Shown: piece after piece, positions 1 to 7,514 of the stretch
How positions within the stretch are numbered: the first letter of the stretch is position 1
Layout: each line of letters starts with the position of its first letter
Source of the DNA: Anaerolineales bacterium
GTDB lineage: Bacteria > Chloroflexota > Anaerolineae > Anaerolineales > UBA11858
DNA length: 34,479 nt
Direction: 5' to 3'
NCBI GenBank assembly: GCA_016785015.1
Contig: JADHTJ010000035.1
Coordinates: 1 to 34,479 of the forward strand
Notes under the pieces: model-generated
What the model was told of the DNA's origin: nothing
What the model saw: the letters and a program-made list of their open reading frames with translations, nothing else
Database searches by the model: none
Position numbers and translations under genes: made by a program

Positions 1-88
1 ACTACCCTCCTGTATTTTGCTGGACATACAAAATGATACACCAATCTCGACACATTATGACTTTTTCTGATAAGACGGCTCATGCCGT

Positions 89-229
89 AATACTATCACG
101 CCGCAGAGCGGCGGGGTATTGAACCCTCTATGGAATAAATTAACGGAGGCAATTGGTATTGTCTCCGTTTTTGCGCGAAAGGGCGAAATCCCTAAAGCCC
201 TTTCGCCATCCTGACGCATGAGCGTCAGG
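89..229. repeat. Cluster of short inverted repeats upstream of the accessory operon
   Basis: No gene is supported between 1 and 406; this part holds several hairpins in a row. CGCCGC at 99-104 pairs with GCGGCG at 108-113, inside a weaker AATAC/GTATT pair (89-93, 116-120). GCGAAAGGGC at 175-184 pairs with GCCCTTTCGC at 197-206. CCTGACGC at 210-217 pairs with GCGTCAGG at 222-229 around a 4-base loop. All arms were read directly and are perfect. Possible roles are an untranslated RNA leader, the edge of a mobile element, or stacked terminators. Nothing recognisable was seen in 1-88 or 230-330. Confidence 0.6.
142..172 (+). terminator. Putative rho-independent terminator
   Basis: AACGGAG (142-148) pairs with CTCCGTT (163-169) across a 14-base loop and runs into a T tract (168-172). 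It would end a plus-strand transcript entering from the left edge of the window, separating it from the operon starting at 407. The loop is long and the stem short, so strength is uncertain. Confidence 0.45.
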
Positions 230-336
230 GTACCACATTATTGGTTGTAATCTCCTATTTTTAGTCACCCACCCAAGGGCTGAAGTGCCTCTACTTGAAC
301 CTTTGTGTGGGTGCCAGAAACCCAAAACAAAACACC

Positions 337-376
337 CGCCCGTACCGGGATCAACTATCCCGGTGCGGTACGGGCG
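337..376 (+). promoter_or_regulatory. Bulged hairpin in the leader of the gene at 407
   Basis: CGCCCGTA at 337-344 pairs with TACGGGCG at 369-376, and CCGGGAT at 345-351 pairs with ATCCCGG at 357-363. This gives a 15-bp stem with a 5-base loop and a 5-base bulge on the 3' side (364-368). It ends about 20 bases before the CGGAGG ribosome-binding sequence at 395-400, so it could influence translation or protect the mRNA 5' end. No T tract follows, so a terminator is unlikely. Function is inference. Confidence 0.45.
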
Positions 377-406
377 CACCGGGGGAAATATCGACGGAGG
401 TATGTC

Positions 407-700
407 ATGACAACACCTATTGTCCAGTTTCACCATGACCCAAAGCATGGAGGTCACTTCACGACGGTGCTCTTCTGGGAGTGCCAGTGTGAGGAGGATT
501 TCCTGCACCCGGTCTATCACCGGGAGTGTCCGCCTTGCGGTATCACACGCAACCAGGCCCCAGATGCGGGTATGGGAGTCGTAGTTCGCATGGGCACACA
601 GGTCGATGAACGCCTGACAGAAGCCGCTTTCGAGCAGGCTGGTCTGGATTCTTTGTGGATACCCTTTGCCGAAGGTGTATCGCAAGTGGAAGGAGCTTAG
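407..700 (+). CDS. Small four-cysteine protein of unknown function
   Basis: This 97-residue protein is not recognised. It is His-rich near the N-terminus and has cysteines at residues 26, 28, 41 and 44 (CQC and CPPCG), a spacing that could bind a zinc ion. The rest is predicted soluble, with no signal peptide or membrane segment. The ATG at 407 was chosen over the upstream in-frame start at 305 because GGAGG lies 6 bases before it, whereas the upstream start falls before the hairpin at 337-376. The stop is one base before the radC start, so the two are almost certainly co-transcribed and translationally coupled. Its neighbours, RadC and a Cas4-like nuclease, suggest an accessory DNA-related module; any DNA-binding role is a guess. 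Confidence 0.65.
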   Translation: MTTPIVQFHHDPKHGGHFTTVLFWECQCEEDFLHPVYHRECPPCGITRNQAPDAGMGVVVRMGTQVDERLTEAAFEQAGLDSLWIPFAEGVSQVEGA

Positions 701-701
701 C

Positions 702-1400
702 ATGAATAAGCAATTCTCCTACTTGCAACCTTCTCCTAGGGTGAATCGTCTGCCCTTGCGGGAGAGACCATCCCAGCGTGTAGCGCTCAATCCTGAGAGC
801 TGTTCCCTGGTCGAACTACTGGCAGCCATCATCGGTGGCCCCAGACAACTTGAAGTCGCTGAAGCACTTCTCGATCAGTTTGGCGATGTTCGTTCTTTGA
901 TCAACGCTCACCATGAAGAGCTGGCTGGGGTCAGAGGGATCGGCACAATTACAGCCGCAAAGATCAAAGCAGCACTAGCCTTGAGCCAACGATTGTTGGA
1001 ACCCGCAATGAGCAGGCCCACAATCCAAAACCCCAAGGATGCTGCTGACATCGTCCAACCGCTGATCGGACACCGTGAGCAAGAGTACCTGCTGGTTGTG
1101 CTGCTCAATACGCGCAATCAGGTGATCGAAGTAGCGGAGATCTATCGCGGCAGTGTCAACAGCTCCCAGGTGCGCATCGCTGAAGTGTTCAAACCGGCTA
1201 TCCGGCGCAACGCTCCAGCGATCATTTTGAGCCACAACCATCCCAGCGGCGATCCAACCCCAAGTCCTGATGATGTCGCCGTGACGCGCGCAATCGTTGA
1301 GGCAGGAAAACTGCTAGATGTGCAGGTTTTAGATCACCTTGTTATTGGTAGTAGCCGATGGTTATCGATGAAAGAGCACAAGATGGGGTTTGGGTCTTAG
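702..1400 (+). CDS. radC: RadC family JAB/MPN-domain protein
   Basis: A 232-residue RadC homologue of about normal length (E. coli RadC is 222). A helix-hairpin-helix region (about residues 74-92, with GVRGIGTITAAKI) precedes a JAB1/MPN metalloprotease-like domain. The JAMM signature is visible as HNHPSGDPTPSPDD, with H178, H180, S188 and D191, and E146 upstream. The family's role is unsettled; it is common on plasmids, phages and islands, and its old link to DNA repair is disputed. The start at 702 has AAGGAG 7 bases upstream. It follows the small cysteine protein with one base between. The TAG stop (1398-1400) directly abuts the first base of the Tn7-like transposon, so the last residues or the stop might have been altered by the insertion, although the domain itself looks complete. 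Confidence 0.9.
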   Translation: MNKQFSYLQPSPRVNRLPLRERPSQRVALNPESCSLVELLAAIIGGPRQLEVAEALLDQFGDVRSLINAHHEELAGVRGIGTITAAKIKAALALSQRLLEPAMSRPTIQNPKDAADIVQPLIGHREQEYLLVVLLNTRNQVIEVAEIYRGSVNSSQVRIAEVFKPAIRRNAPAIILSHNHPSGDPTPSPDDVAVTRAIVEAGKLLDVQVLDHLVIGSSRWLSMKEHKMGFGS

Positions 1401-1453
1401 TGTCGCGTCCAACGTAACTGTGGAATAGAATAGAATCCAGCGTAACCGTGGAA
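1401..1453. repeat. Transposon left end (tniQ side) with two TnsB-type sites
   Basis: The tip reads TGTCGCG. Site L1 is TCCAACGTAACTGTGGAA (1408-1425) and site L2 is TCCAGCGTAACCGTGGAA (1436-1453), spaced 28 bases apart. They match the right-end sites in inverse orientation. Such repeats in Tn7 are bound by TnsB; that these are TnsB sites is inferred from position, number and orientation. Confidence 0.85.
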
Positions 1454-1482
1454 AAGGTATTTTCCTGAACGACTAAGTGGAT

Positions 1483-1514
1483 GGAGCCCGGGTGCAAATC
1501 TCCGGACTCCACCA
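1483..1514 (+). other. tmRNA/tRNA 3'-end-like sequence inside the transposon left end
   Basis: The plus strand reads like a T-arm and acceptor 3' strand: GGGTGCAAATCTCC (1490-1503) followed by GGACTCCACCA (1504-1514), ending in CCA. The TGCAAAT loop and CTCCACCA tail are like those of tmRNA (ssrA) 3' ends, but the T stem is imperfect and no 5' half is present. On the opposite strand the same bases form a clean 10-bp stem (TGGAGTCCGG with CCGGGCTCCA, one G-U pair) just after the tniQ stop, so it may simply be an mRNA 3' hairpin. It lies between the TnsB-type sites and tniQ. Confidence 0.4.
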
Positions 1515-1516
1515 TG

Positions 1517-3397
1517 TTAATCGCGTGGGGCGAAATTGCCGACCCAACGAAGGAGTACCTCCTGCAGGTGCGGATTTTTGCTGCTGTATACGCTCAAGCC
1601 AGCTTCTCGAAGAATGGTTTTGTAGTTGAGTCGAACACCTCGGGCAATTAGCTGTACCGCAGCCGTCTCAATCTGCTGGATTTGGGTTTCAATCCGCAAA
1701 ATCTTGAGTCGGTTGCGGTGTTCTGCAATATCCTTGCTAATCAATTTGTGCAACTCCGGATACCGCTTGTAGAACTGTGTGTAAGTCAGCCCAGCCTGTT
1801 GCATGATTTCCTCGATTTTCACATCCTGATTGCAAGAAGGCAACTGCTCAAGAGCCTGGAGAATAACCTCCTGAACTGCTTCTGCCTTCTTTTGCTTGAC
1901 CCGGGAATTGTGCTTCCCAACCACATTCCGGACTTGTTTTGCCAGTTCAGGACGGGTATGCAAGTAATCGCAATTAAACCCCAAAGCCTGACTCACCTGA
2001 CGCAGGGTGATTTCCTCATCCTGGAGCAACAACGTATCCAAGATCGTCTTCAAACGGTTCTGGATAGTTGCATCACGGGCTTGTTTCTCACGGGCACGTC
2101 GCTGGGCTTGGGCACTGTGGACCTGATCTTTGAGATCTAGGGAAATCCAATACATACGCACAGTTTTCTCTCCCCAACCCAGATGATGGGCTATTTGGCG
2201 GTTGTTCTCCCCATGCAAACCCATTTCGATCAGGCGTGCGATTTCGCCTTCCGGCTTGACCACACTGGGTGGATCTCCTGGTCGAATAGGAGGACGACGT
2301 GGCTTGGTTACCAGACGGCCATCGTAAGAGCGGGTAAATGAGCGCCCGCAGGATGTACAACGAAAGCGCACGATCTGGCGCTCAGGAATATCCACAAGAA
2401 GATGTATGCGCGTGTTGAGATGTGGGTGATGGTTTTGGCACGTGGGGGTTGGGCAGAGACGTAACGACAGGTGGGGAATGTCTTGCATCCTCTCGATAAA
2501 ATCAGTTGGCACATGCACAGCGGCAAATTCTTCCCAGGACAGCTTCAAAGTTTCCAGATATTTCAGGTAAAGCAGCAAGGGCCCCCGCTTTCCGAGTTCG
2601 AGGGTGGAGAGCGTACACGGGATGACTCCGACTTGCTTCGCCATAGCGGCCACCGACAGCCTCCCTTGAGTACGTAGATAGCGGAATTTGAGACCTAGTG
2701 CCCGGGCAAGTTCACCTGGTGATGTTGCCAAATTAGGGTTTTCATCCCACAGCCATGGTGCCTTGGGATCCAGTAGAAAATGGAACGCGGCCTGCTGACG
2801 TTGCTGAACGGTCAGGAGATCAGTTGCAACGGGCCGAACGGGTGACTGGCGCAGATCCATGCCACAACCCGAGCAGCGCAAATACTGCTGGTTAGGACTC
2901 ACAACGGAGAGCAACTGGCCGCATTGGGGGCAACGGGATTGCAGTTCGCAGCCATGCGTCAAACAGACACTCACCCCTTGTAAGCGCCATATCAGGCGCA
3001 GGAAAGGTTTCTCCTGCAAACACAGCGGACAGGTCTGCAAATGAGCATGCACGATATCCCGAAGAAAGTGTCCAGGGCTGAGGTATTTTGAGTTGAGCAT
3101 GTCAGAGATGTCGGTAAATTTCGCCACCCATGGCGCCACCGTCAAGCATTCCAAGTTCGCCCGCGGCAAGTGTGTGGTGTGCGGAATGTTCCCCCAGTCT
3201 TCCACGGGATACTCCCAGTAAAGTAATTTCAGCTTCTGCTTGGGAGCATCCCAGGCCGGGAACATCGTCTGAACCAGATCCCAAAAAATGGTGAAGCCAT
3301 TGACGTCCGCCAAGCGCAGCAAATACCCACTCAAACATTCACCCGGATAAGGCACTGGACGGTAGGCTAAAACATCGAAGAACCAGGTTTCAAGCAT
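1517..3397 (-). CDS. tniQ: TniQ/TnsD family target-selection protein with internal XRE-like HTH
   Basis: This 626-residue protein is of TnsD size or larger (Tn7 TnsD is 508), unlike the short TniQ of CRISPR-guided transposons. TniQ proteins choose the insertion site and recruit TnsC. Residues 1-180 form the TniQ part, with the typical PxxGECLSGYLLRLA start and cysteine clusters at 123/126, 145-159 and 175/178. Residues about 230-290 resemble an XRE helix-turn-helix (LSVAAMAKQVGVIPCTLSTL). A second zinc-ribbon-like set is at 315/320 and 347/350, and an HTH at about 386-417. Three related repeats follow at 462-492, 525-555 and 587-617 (pattern V..AlGl...l...PEL...i). The ATG at 3397 is preferred to 3463: it overlaps the tnsC stop as ATGCTTGA and has GGAGG upstream. 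The XRE-like insertion is unusual. Confidence 0.85.
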   Translation of the reverse strand: MLETWFFDVLAYRPVPYPGECLSGYLLRLADVNGFTIFWDLVQTMFPAWDAPKQKLKLLYWEYPVEDWGNIPHTTHLPRANLECLTVAPWVAKFTDISDMLNSKYLSPGHFLRDIVHAHLQTCPLCLQEKPFLRLIWRLQGVSVCLTHGCELQSRCPQCGQLLSVVSPNQQYLRCSGCGMDLRQSPVRPVATDLLTVQQRQQAAFHFLLDPKAPWLWDENPNLATSPGELARALGLKFRYLRTQGRLSVAAMAKQVGVIPCTLSTLELGKRGPLLLYLKYLETLKLSWEEFAAVHVPTDFIERMQDIPHLSLRLCPTPTCQNHHPHLNTRIHLLVDIPERQIVRFRCTSCGRSFTRSYDGRLVTKPRRPPIRPGDPPSVVKPEGEIARLIEMGLHGENNRQIAHHLGWGEKTVRMYWISLDLKDQVHSAQAQRRAREKQARDATIQNRLKTILDTLLLQDEEITLRQVSQALGFNCDYLHTRPELAKQVRNVVGKHNSRVKQKKAEAVQEVILQALEQLPSCNQDVKIEEIMQQAGLTYTQFYKRYPELHKLISKDIAEHRNRLKILRIETQIQQIETAAVQLIARGVRLNYKTILREAGLSVYSSKNPHLQEVLLRWVGNFAPRD

Positions 3398-4586
3398 GCC
3401 CGCCTCCATTTCGGGCACGCAGATGATCGAGGAAATTGACCACCTTGGCACGCTTGATGTCACGCCAAGCCTGGTTCAGTAGATCCAAGTTCAAACGCGG
3501 CTGCCTGGCAGTAAGTGCTTTGAAGCTGGCATCCATCACCAGGGCCATGATTTCCCGGATAATTCCATCAGTCCATTGCTCGATGTAGTGGGCTGGACCG
3601 GCAACCTTCTGCTGGCTCTCATCCCGAATTTCGCGCAGGCCCAGGTAGCCATCCTGTTCAAAGGGAAGCAACAAATCCAGCAAGGTCAGGAAAGCGTCCA
3701 GGCGTGTCCCGGTCATTTGGGTCAATTCAAAGTAATCATTCCAACGTCCCTGGACCTCTGTATCCCCAGTTGTCCAGGTAATTGGATTGCACGAAGCGCA
3801 CACGATTGGGATTCCGGTCAAGTTGGAAAGCTCCAGTAACCGCCGCCGCAGCGCGGCCTGAGTGATATGTTCCACTTCATCGACGATAAGCAGTTCAACA
3901 CCACACTGCTGGACGTAAAGTTCCAGCAATTGCAAGTAATGTTCTTCATCCCCGCGCAAGGTAGCAGCGCCACAAGCTAGAAGCATGCGTTGGAATAGAG
4001 GTTTGGGAGAACGGTTGCTGACAGGGGCATCGATCTTGACCACAGGAACGTGGTTGCGCGTGGCTTCCACAACCGGAAGATAGTTGACGGCGTACCAGTT
4101 CAGCAAACTGCTCTTGCCCACACCGGAAACGCCTCCCACCAGAAAGCAGCGTTGTTGCCCGAAACTGCGATAACCGCGGATAGCATCCAGTTTTTCAAGC
4201 AACGCTCGCAAGGTGGGCGTCAACAAAAAGAACAGGTTGGTTAGCCATATCTGACGTTCGGCGGCACTCAAACCGGCATACTGGTTGGCTAGATGCTGGC
4301 GTAAAACGGGGAAACCCACCTTCCGTACAGCCTCCGGATCCAGGCAAACAGGTTGCCGGGTCACTTGCAAGGCCAGCTTGCGTCGCAGGCTGGCAATCTG
4401 GCTGCCTCGCAAAACGTCTGCCCGCCGGTTCGGGTTCAAATCGACAACTTGCACATGCAGCCGCTGGTCTGCTTCTCGCCAGGTGTTGATCCAGGCTTGT
4501 AGATCGGTGATGCGTTGGTGCACATTCACATTCAGGTCGAAGGTCAGAACGTTCAAAGGGGGACTGGGAGAGGTCAACACGTCCAT
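3390..4586 (-). CDS. tnsC: TnsC-type AAA+ transposition regulator
   Basis: A 398-residue AAA+ ATPase. The Walker A motif GGVSGVGKSS is at residues 151-160 and Walker B ELLIVDEVEH at 231-240, followed by sensor-like CASCNP. In Tn7 the ATP-bound TnsC assembles on DNA, links the target selector (TniQ/TnsD) with the TnsAB transposase, and prevents insertion near an existing copy. The length lies between the short TnsC of type V-K elements and the 555-residue Tn7 protein. The 150-residue N-terminal extension probably contacts TniQ or DNA, and the C-terminal part after residue 330 probably contacts TnsA/TnsB (inference). Its ATG overlaps the tnsB stop as TAATG, and its stop overlaps the tniQ start by 8 bases, so the four proteins should be made in coupled amounts. 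Confidence 0.92.
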   Translation of the reverse strand: MDVLTSPSPPLNVLTFDLNVNVHQRITDLQAWINTWREADQRLHVQVVDLNPNRRADVLRGSQIASLRRKLALQVTRQPVCLDPEAVRKVGFPVLRQHLANQYAGLSAAERQIWLTNLFFLLTPTLRALLEKLDAIRGYRSFGQQRCFLVGGVSGVGKSSLLNWYAVNYLPVVEATRNHVPVVKIDAPVSNRSPKPLFQRMLLACGAATLRGDEEHYLQLLELYVQQCGVELLIVDEVEHITQAALRRRLLELSNLTGIPIVCASCNPITWTTGDTEVQGRWNDYFELTQMTGTRLDAFLTLLDLLLPFEQDGYLGLREIRDESQQKVAGPAHYIEQWTDGIIREIMALVMDASFKALTARQPRLNLDLLNQAWRDIKRAKVVNFLDHLRARNGGGHA

Positions 4587-6769
4587 TAGAGCACTTCCTT
4601 CAGGGTGTCGAGCAAACGAGCCCGGGGATCATCGTCCTCGGGCAGTCTGGAAGCCAAAACCTGCTCTGTCTCTTGAACCTGAGCGGATTCCAACGCTTGG
4701 CGTTCGGCTAGCGTCGCCGATGCAGGACGTCCCTTGCGACGAGTGCGCAACTGCTGCACTTTGCGACGGATCAGCTTCTGTTCGGCTTGCCGTTGAGAAA
4801 TCAATTCTCGGGTTTCCAACAAGTGGATCAGCCAGGAGTGAGGGCGTGGGTTCTGTCCGGCTGTACGATGACGGGTCAGATCCTTCGCCATCTGCAACTC
4901 CCACAAGCTGGCGGATTCGTAGCTCCCGTCCGGTAACCGCAGTTCACGGGCATAGCCATCCCCCAACCAAATACCGTGCTCAAAGATCGCCACCCGGCTG
5001 ACATCTGCAGGGTCATAACGCAAATTGAAGTGCCTGCGACCACCCTGCCGATCCCGACCTCGCAGTCCAGCCAGGGCGATATCCCAATAATGCAGCCCAA
5101 ATAAGGCCAGGCCAGATTGCGTGACTACCCGCGTTTCGGGATGCAACCGCCAAAAGCAGCGTTCCAACTGGGGCGTAAGAGGAGGCGGTACTGGCGTCAT
5201 CAACTGCAGCCCGGCCAGCCATTTCTCATGTGGGGTCAGCCCGTTCAACTCCCGATGGGGAGTGTGAAGGTAGTCCACCACCATCTGGGTGATCAGGCGC
5301 AACAGGTCGCGATACAAAAGACAGGCACCCTGACTGGAGTTGTGCCAGTGCCGCTGGTCGGGCTTCAAAACAGCGCCCGGTAGTCGTTCCTGCAACTGCC
5401 CTGCCAGGTTGCCAAAGAGCCGTTCGATCAAAGCCCCATAACGCGCCTGATAGGGTGGGCGAAAGACCAGTTCCATTTGCGTATAAAGCCCACCCGCTGC
5501 CAGGGAGCGCCCCAGGTCTTCCAGCGAGTAACTGTGATGGGCCCATGCATTGTCCAGACTAAGTTTCTGGGGGACGCCGAAGCAGACCCACGGCAGGTCG
5601 ATCCCTAGGGTTTCTAGGTTAATTTTTGGCCAGATTGCGTGCTGCAAGGCTCCCTGGATGCTCTCAATATTGGGGTCTTCATAAGCCAGGAAAAATCCCA
5701 AAACTGTCCGGGAAAAGGCGTCGATCAATGCTGTCAACCACAAGCGTCCCAGAGGTTCACGGTATTCGTCATCCACATGCAGCACATCGAGTTTGTAGTG
5801 GTCGGCAAATACATACTGCAGCGGCAGGGTGGCCGTTTGTGAAAAGCGGTCGAACAGCAGAAAATTGGCTTCCCAGTCTGCTTTTCCGTGCCGGGCGATA
5901 TATGTTTGCGCACCTTCTCCTGGCTGTGTACTGAACCAACTCACATAACCATAGAACCAAGACCGCGAAGGTAACTGGATTTGGGTCAGGCGTGAACCTT
6001 GCTTCGGATCGGCCAGCAGGCTATCGATTTCCTGCCGCGCATCGAGTAAACGATCGATCAGGTCACTGCAATCCTGGCCAGCCTCTTGTTGATAGTTCAA
6101 CCACCACCGGCGGTTGTGGTGCCAGAGTTGTTGACCAAGGGCATACACGGTTTGGGCGCGCAGGGGTGGGTTGCTGCGGTAAAAGCGCCGAATGATGGTA
6201 TCCACGAAGTGTTGGGCGTTGGGATCAATGCGGGACTTTCCGAATGTGGTGCGCCGTAGCGCAGCTGCCAGCCGCGCTCGGTCTGCACCATGCGCCCGGT
6301 ATAACTTCCGATATTTGTAGTAGCCGCTCAAAGATATCGGGGTGGGAAGTTCCTGGCAGGCCTGCCGGGTCGCCTCGGTCAGGGAGAAGGTTTCCCCAGA
6401 CAGATGCTGCCTTTGCCGGGTGCGGTCGATCCCGTTTTGCACGGCTTCGACCGTAGCGATAATGTTCTCGGCACGCTGCAGCAAATGGGTGGGTAGGGAG
6501 GCGGCATTCACGACCTCGGGGCATGTTTTGGTTTGAGCGGTTTGGGCGATCAAGACCGCCTTCGTTGGAGCAAAGCGTACGGCTGCATCGGGCGTAAATA
6601 GTTCTAGCAAAGTGAAAGAGCGCCGGGTTTCACTGCCTGCCTCCCGTACTTCCATCTCGAGCGGGTTTTTCGCATCCCAGGCGGTGATCTCGAACAGGCT
6701 CCCACTGTATTGAAGCCAGTGTCCCACTTGTAGCATGTCCGTTGCGGAGTGAGAAGGCAGGTTGTTCAT
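4586..6769 (-). CDS. tnsB: TnsB-type DDE transposase
   Basis: A 727-residue transposase of the TnsB/Mu family (Tn7 TnsB has 702). The N-terminal half should bind the end repeats. The RNase-H-like core follows, with likely catalytic residues D323 (in FADHYKLDVLHVDD), D406 (LSLDNAW) and E449 (YGALIERLFG), all with the expected surroundings such as GRLWLTALIDAFSR. It joins the transposon 3' ends to target DNA. A Mu C-type beta-barrel-like region follows (about 560-640), then a basic C-terminus ending in an acidic tail that may contact TnsC. The ATG at 6769 is chosen because it overlaps the tnsA stop as ATGA and has GGGGAGG 5 bases upstream; the longer frame to 6886 would run far into tnsA. The frame is intact. 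Confidence 0.93.
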   Translation of the reverse strand: MNNLPSHSATDMLQVGHWLQYSGSLFEITAWDAKNPLEMEVREAGSETRRSFTLLELFTPDAAVRFAPTKAVLIAQTAQTKTCPEVVNAASLPTHLLQRAENIIATVEAVQNGIDRTRQRQHLSGETFSLTEATRQACQELPTPISLSGYYKYRKLYRAHGADRARLAAALRRTTFGKSRIDPNAQHFVDTIIRRFYRSNPPLRAQTVYALGQQLWHHNRRWWLNYQQEAGQDCSDLIDRLLDARQEIDSLLADPKQGSRLTQIQLPSRSWFYGYVSWFSTQPGEGAQTYIARHGKADWEANFLLFDRFSQTATLPLQYVFADHYKLDVLHVDDEYREPLGRLWLTALIDAFSRTVLGFFLAYEDPNIESIQGALQHAIWPKINLETLGIDLPWVCFGVPQKLSLDNAWAHHSYSLEDLGRSLAAGGLYTQMELVFRPPYQARYGALIERLFGNLAGQLQERLPGAVLKPDQRHWHNSSQGACLLYRDLLRLITQMVVDYLHTPHRELNGLTPHEKWLAGLQLMTPVPPPLTPQLERCFWRLHPETRVVTQSGLALFGLHYWDIALAGLRGRDRQGGRRHFNLRYDPADVSRVAIFEHGIWLGDGYARELRLPDGSYESASLWELQMAKDLTRHRTAGQNPRPHSWLIHLLETRELISQRQAEQKLIRRKVQQLRTRRKGRPASATLAERQALESAQVQETEQVLASRLPEDDDPRARLLDTLKEVL

Positions 6770-7500
6770 GCTGGCCTCCCCGGTTGGGGTGAAGAACGCT
6801 TGGGTAGGTCTGCGGCTAAGGGTTTGGAAAGCCAGATGCGGGCCTCGGGATGAAAATCCCCACACCAGATGAGCGGTTGTTGCCAATCCATCTGAACTAC
6901 GCCATACCAGAGTAGGTGGTATAGACTGTTGAATAGAGTGCCTTGCTCCCGGTTGATCTCCACCTGGGCCAGTACCTGCATGGGGTGAACTTTATCCTGT
7001 GCTGACAGGTGAGCCAGCCACCAGGATTGTGACGTGGTATCCGCAAAACTCTCCGCCCGAAAGGCTGCCAGAAAGTCAAGATTTGCGTACTCGTAACCTG
7101 CGGGCAGAGTTTCGTCCGTATGCACCAGGTAGCACCACCCGCGCTGTTCACACACTGCTCGTGCAGCCATCTCGCGTTCTTGCAAAGAACCCCGAGCTTC
7201 CCGTCGAGAAGCGACTGTTACTTCATGCCACTCGATACATCCTTCGGTGCGCCATACCTGGAAGTCGGGTGTGTACCGACGTTGTCGCCCTTCCGCATTC
7301 AGGAATTGAATGGTCTCGGGTTGACTGCGATAGTCAGATACGGTTGGATCGCGTTCCAGCAGCAGGATAAGTTTGCGTTCCTGTTCGGATTCAAACTGCA
7401 CCAGATGTCCCTGCTTATTGGTGGTGACTCCGCTAAAGTTTTTGCCCAGACTGATGACACGGCGAACGTTGCCTGGAGGTGGTTTGCGTTTGAAGCTCAT
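6766..7500 (-). CDS. tnsA: TnsA-like endonuclease with a non-standard active site
   Basis: A 244-residue TnsA homologue (Tn7 TnsA has 273). In Tn7, TnsA nicks the 5' ends so that transposition is cut-and-paste. Nuclease-fold landmarks are FESEQERKLI (36-45), YTPDF with D79, and IEWHEVT with E93 (89-95). The position that normally holds the catalytic lysine (E-x-K, or Q-x-K in Tn7) is T95. Either another residue substitutes, this is a natural variant subgroup, or 5' cutting is impaired, which would favour replicative cointegrates. The C-terminal part (about 150-230) fits the TnsC-contacting domain. The start at 7500 has AAGGAG about 9 bases upstream. It is the first gene of the operon, and the innermost right-end site overlaps its leader. 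Confidence 0.85.
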   Translation of the reverse strand: MSFKRKPPPGNVRRVISLGKNFSGVTTNKQGHLVQFESEQERKLILLLERDPTVSDYRSQPETIQFLNAEGRQRRYTPDFQVWRTEGCIEWHEVTVASRREARGSLQEREMAARAVCEQRGWCYLVHTDETLPAGYEYANLDFLAAFRAESFADTTSQSWWLAHLSAQDKVHPMQVLAQVEINREQGTLFNSLYHLLWYGVVQMDWQQPLIWCGDFHPEARIWLSKPLAADLPKRSSPQPGRPA

Positions 7501-7514
7501 GGAAAAAGTCTCCT

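Noticed and set aside
140-703. 187-residue minus-strand frame
   Set aside because: It lies opposite the 407 gene, has no ribosome-binding site at a sensible position and no recognisable composition; the plus-strand gene is better supported.
1401-1516. Full tmRNA or tRNA gene in the left end
   Set aside because: Only a 3'-end-like segment is present; there is no 5' acceptor strand, D arm or tag-peptide frame upstream.
4285-5001. 238-residue plus-strand frame across tnsC and tnsB
   Set aside because: It is antisense to two clearly conserved genes and has Arg/Ser-rich, low-information sequence typical of a shadow frame.
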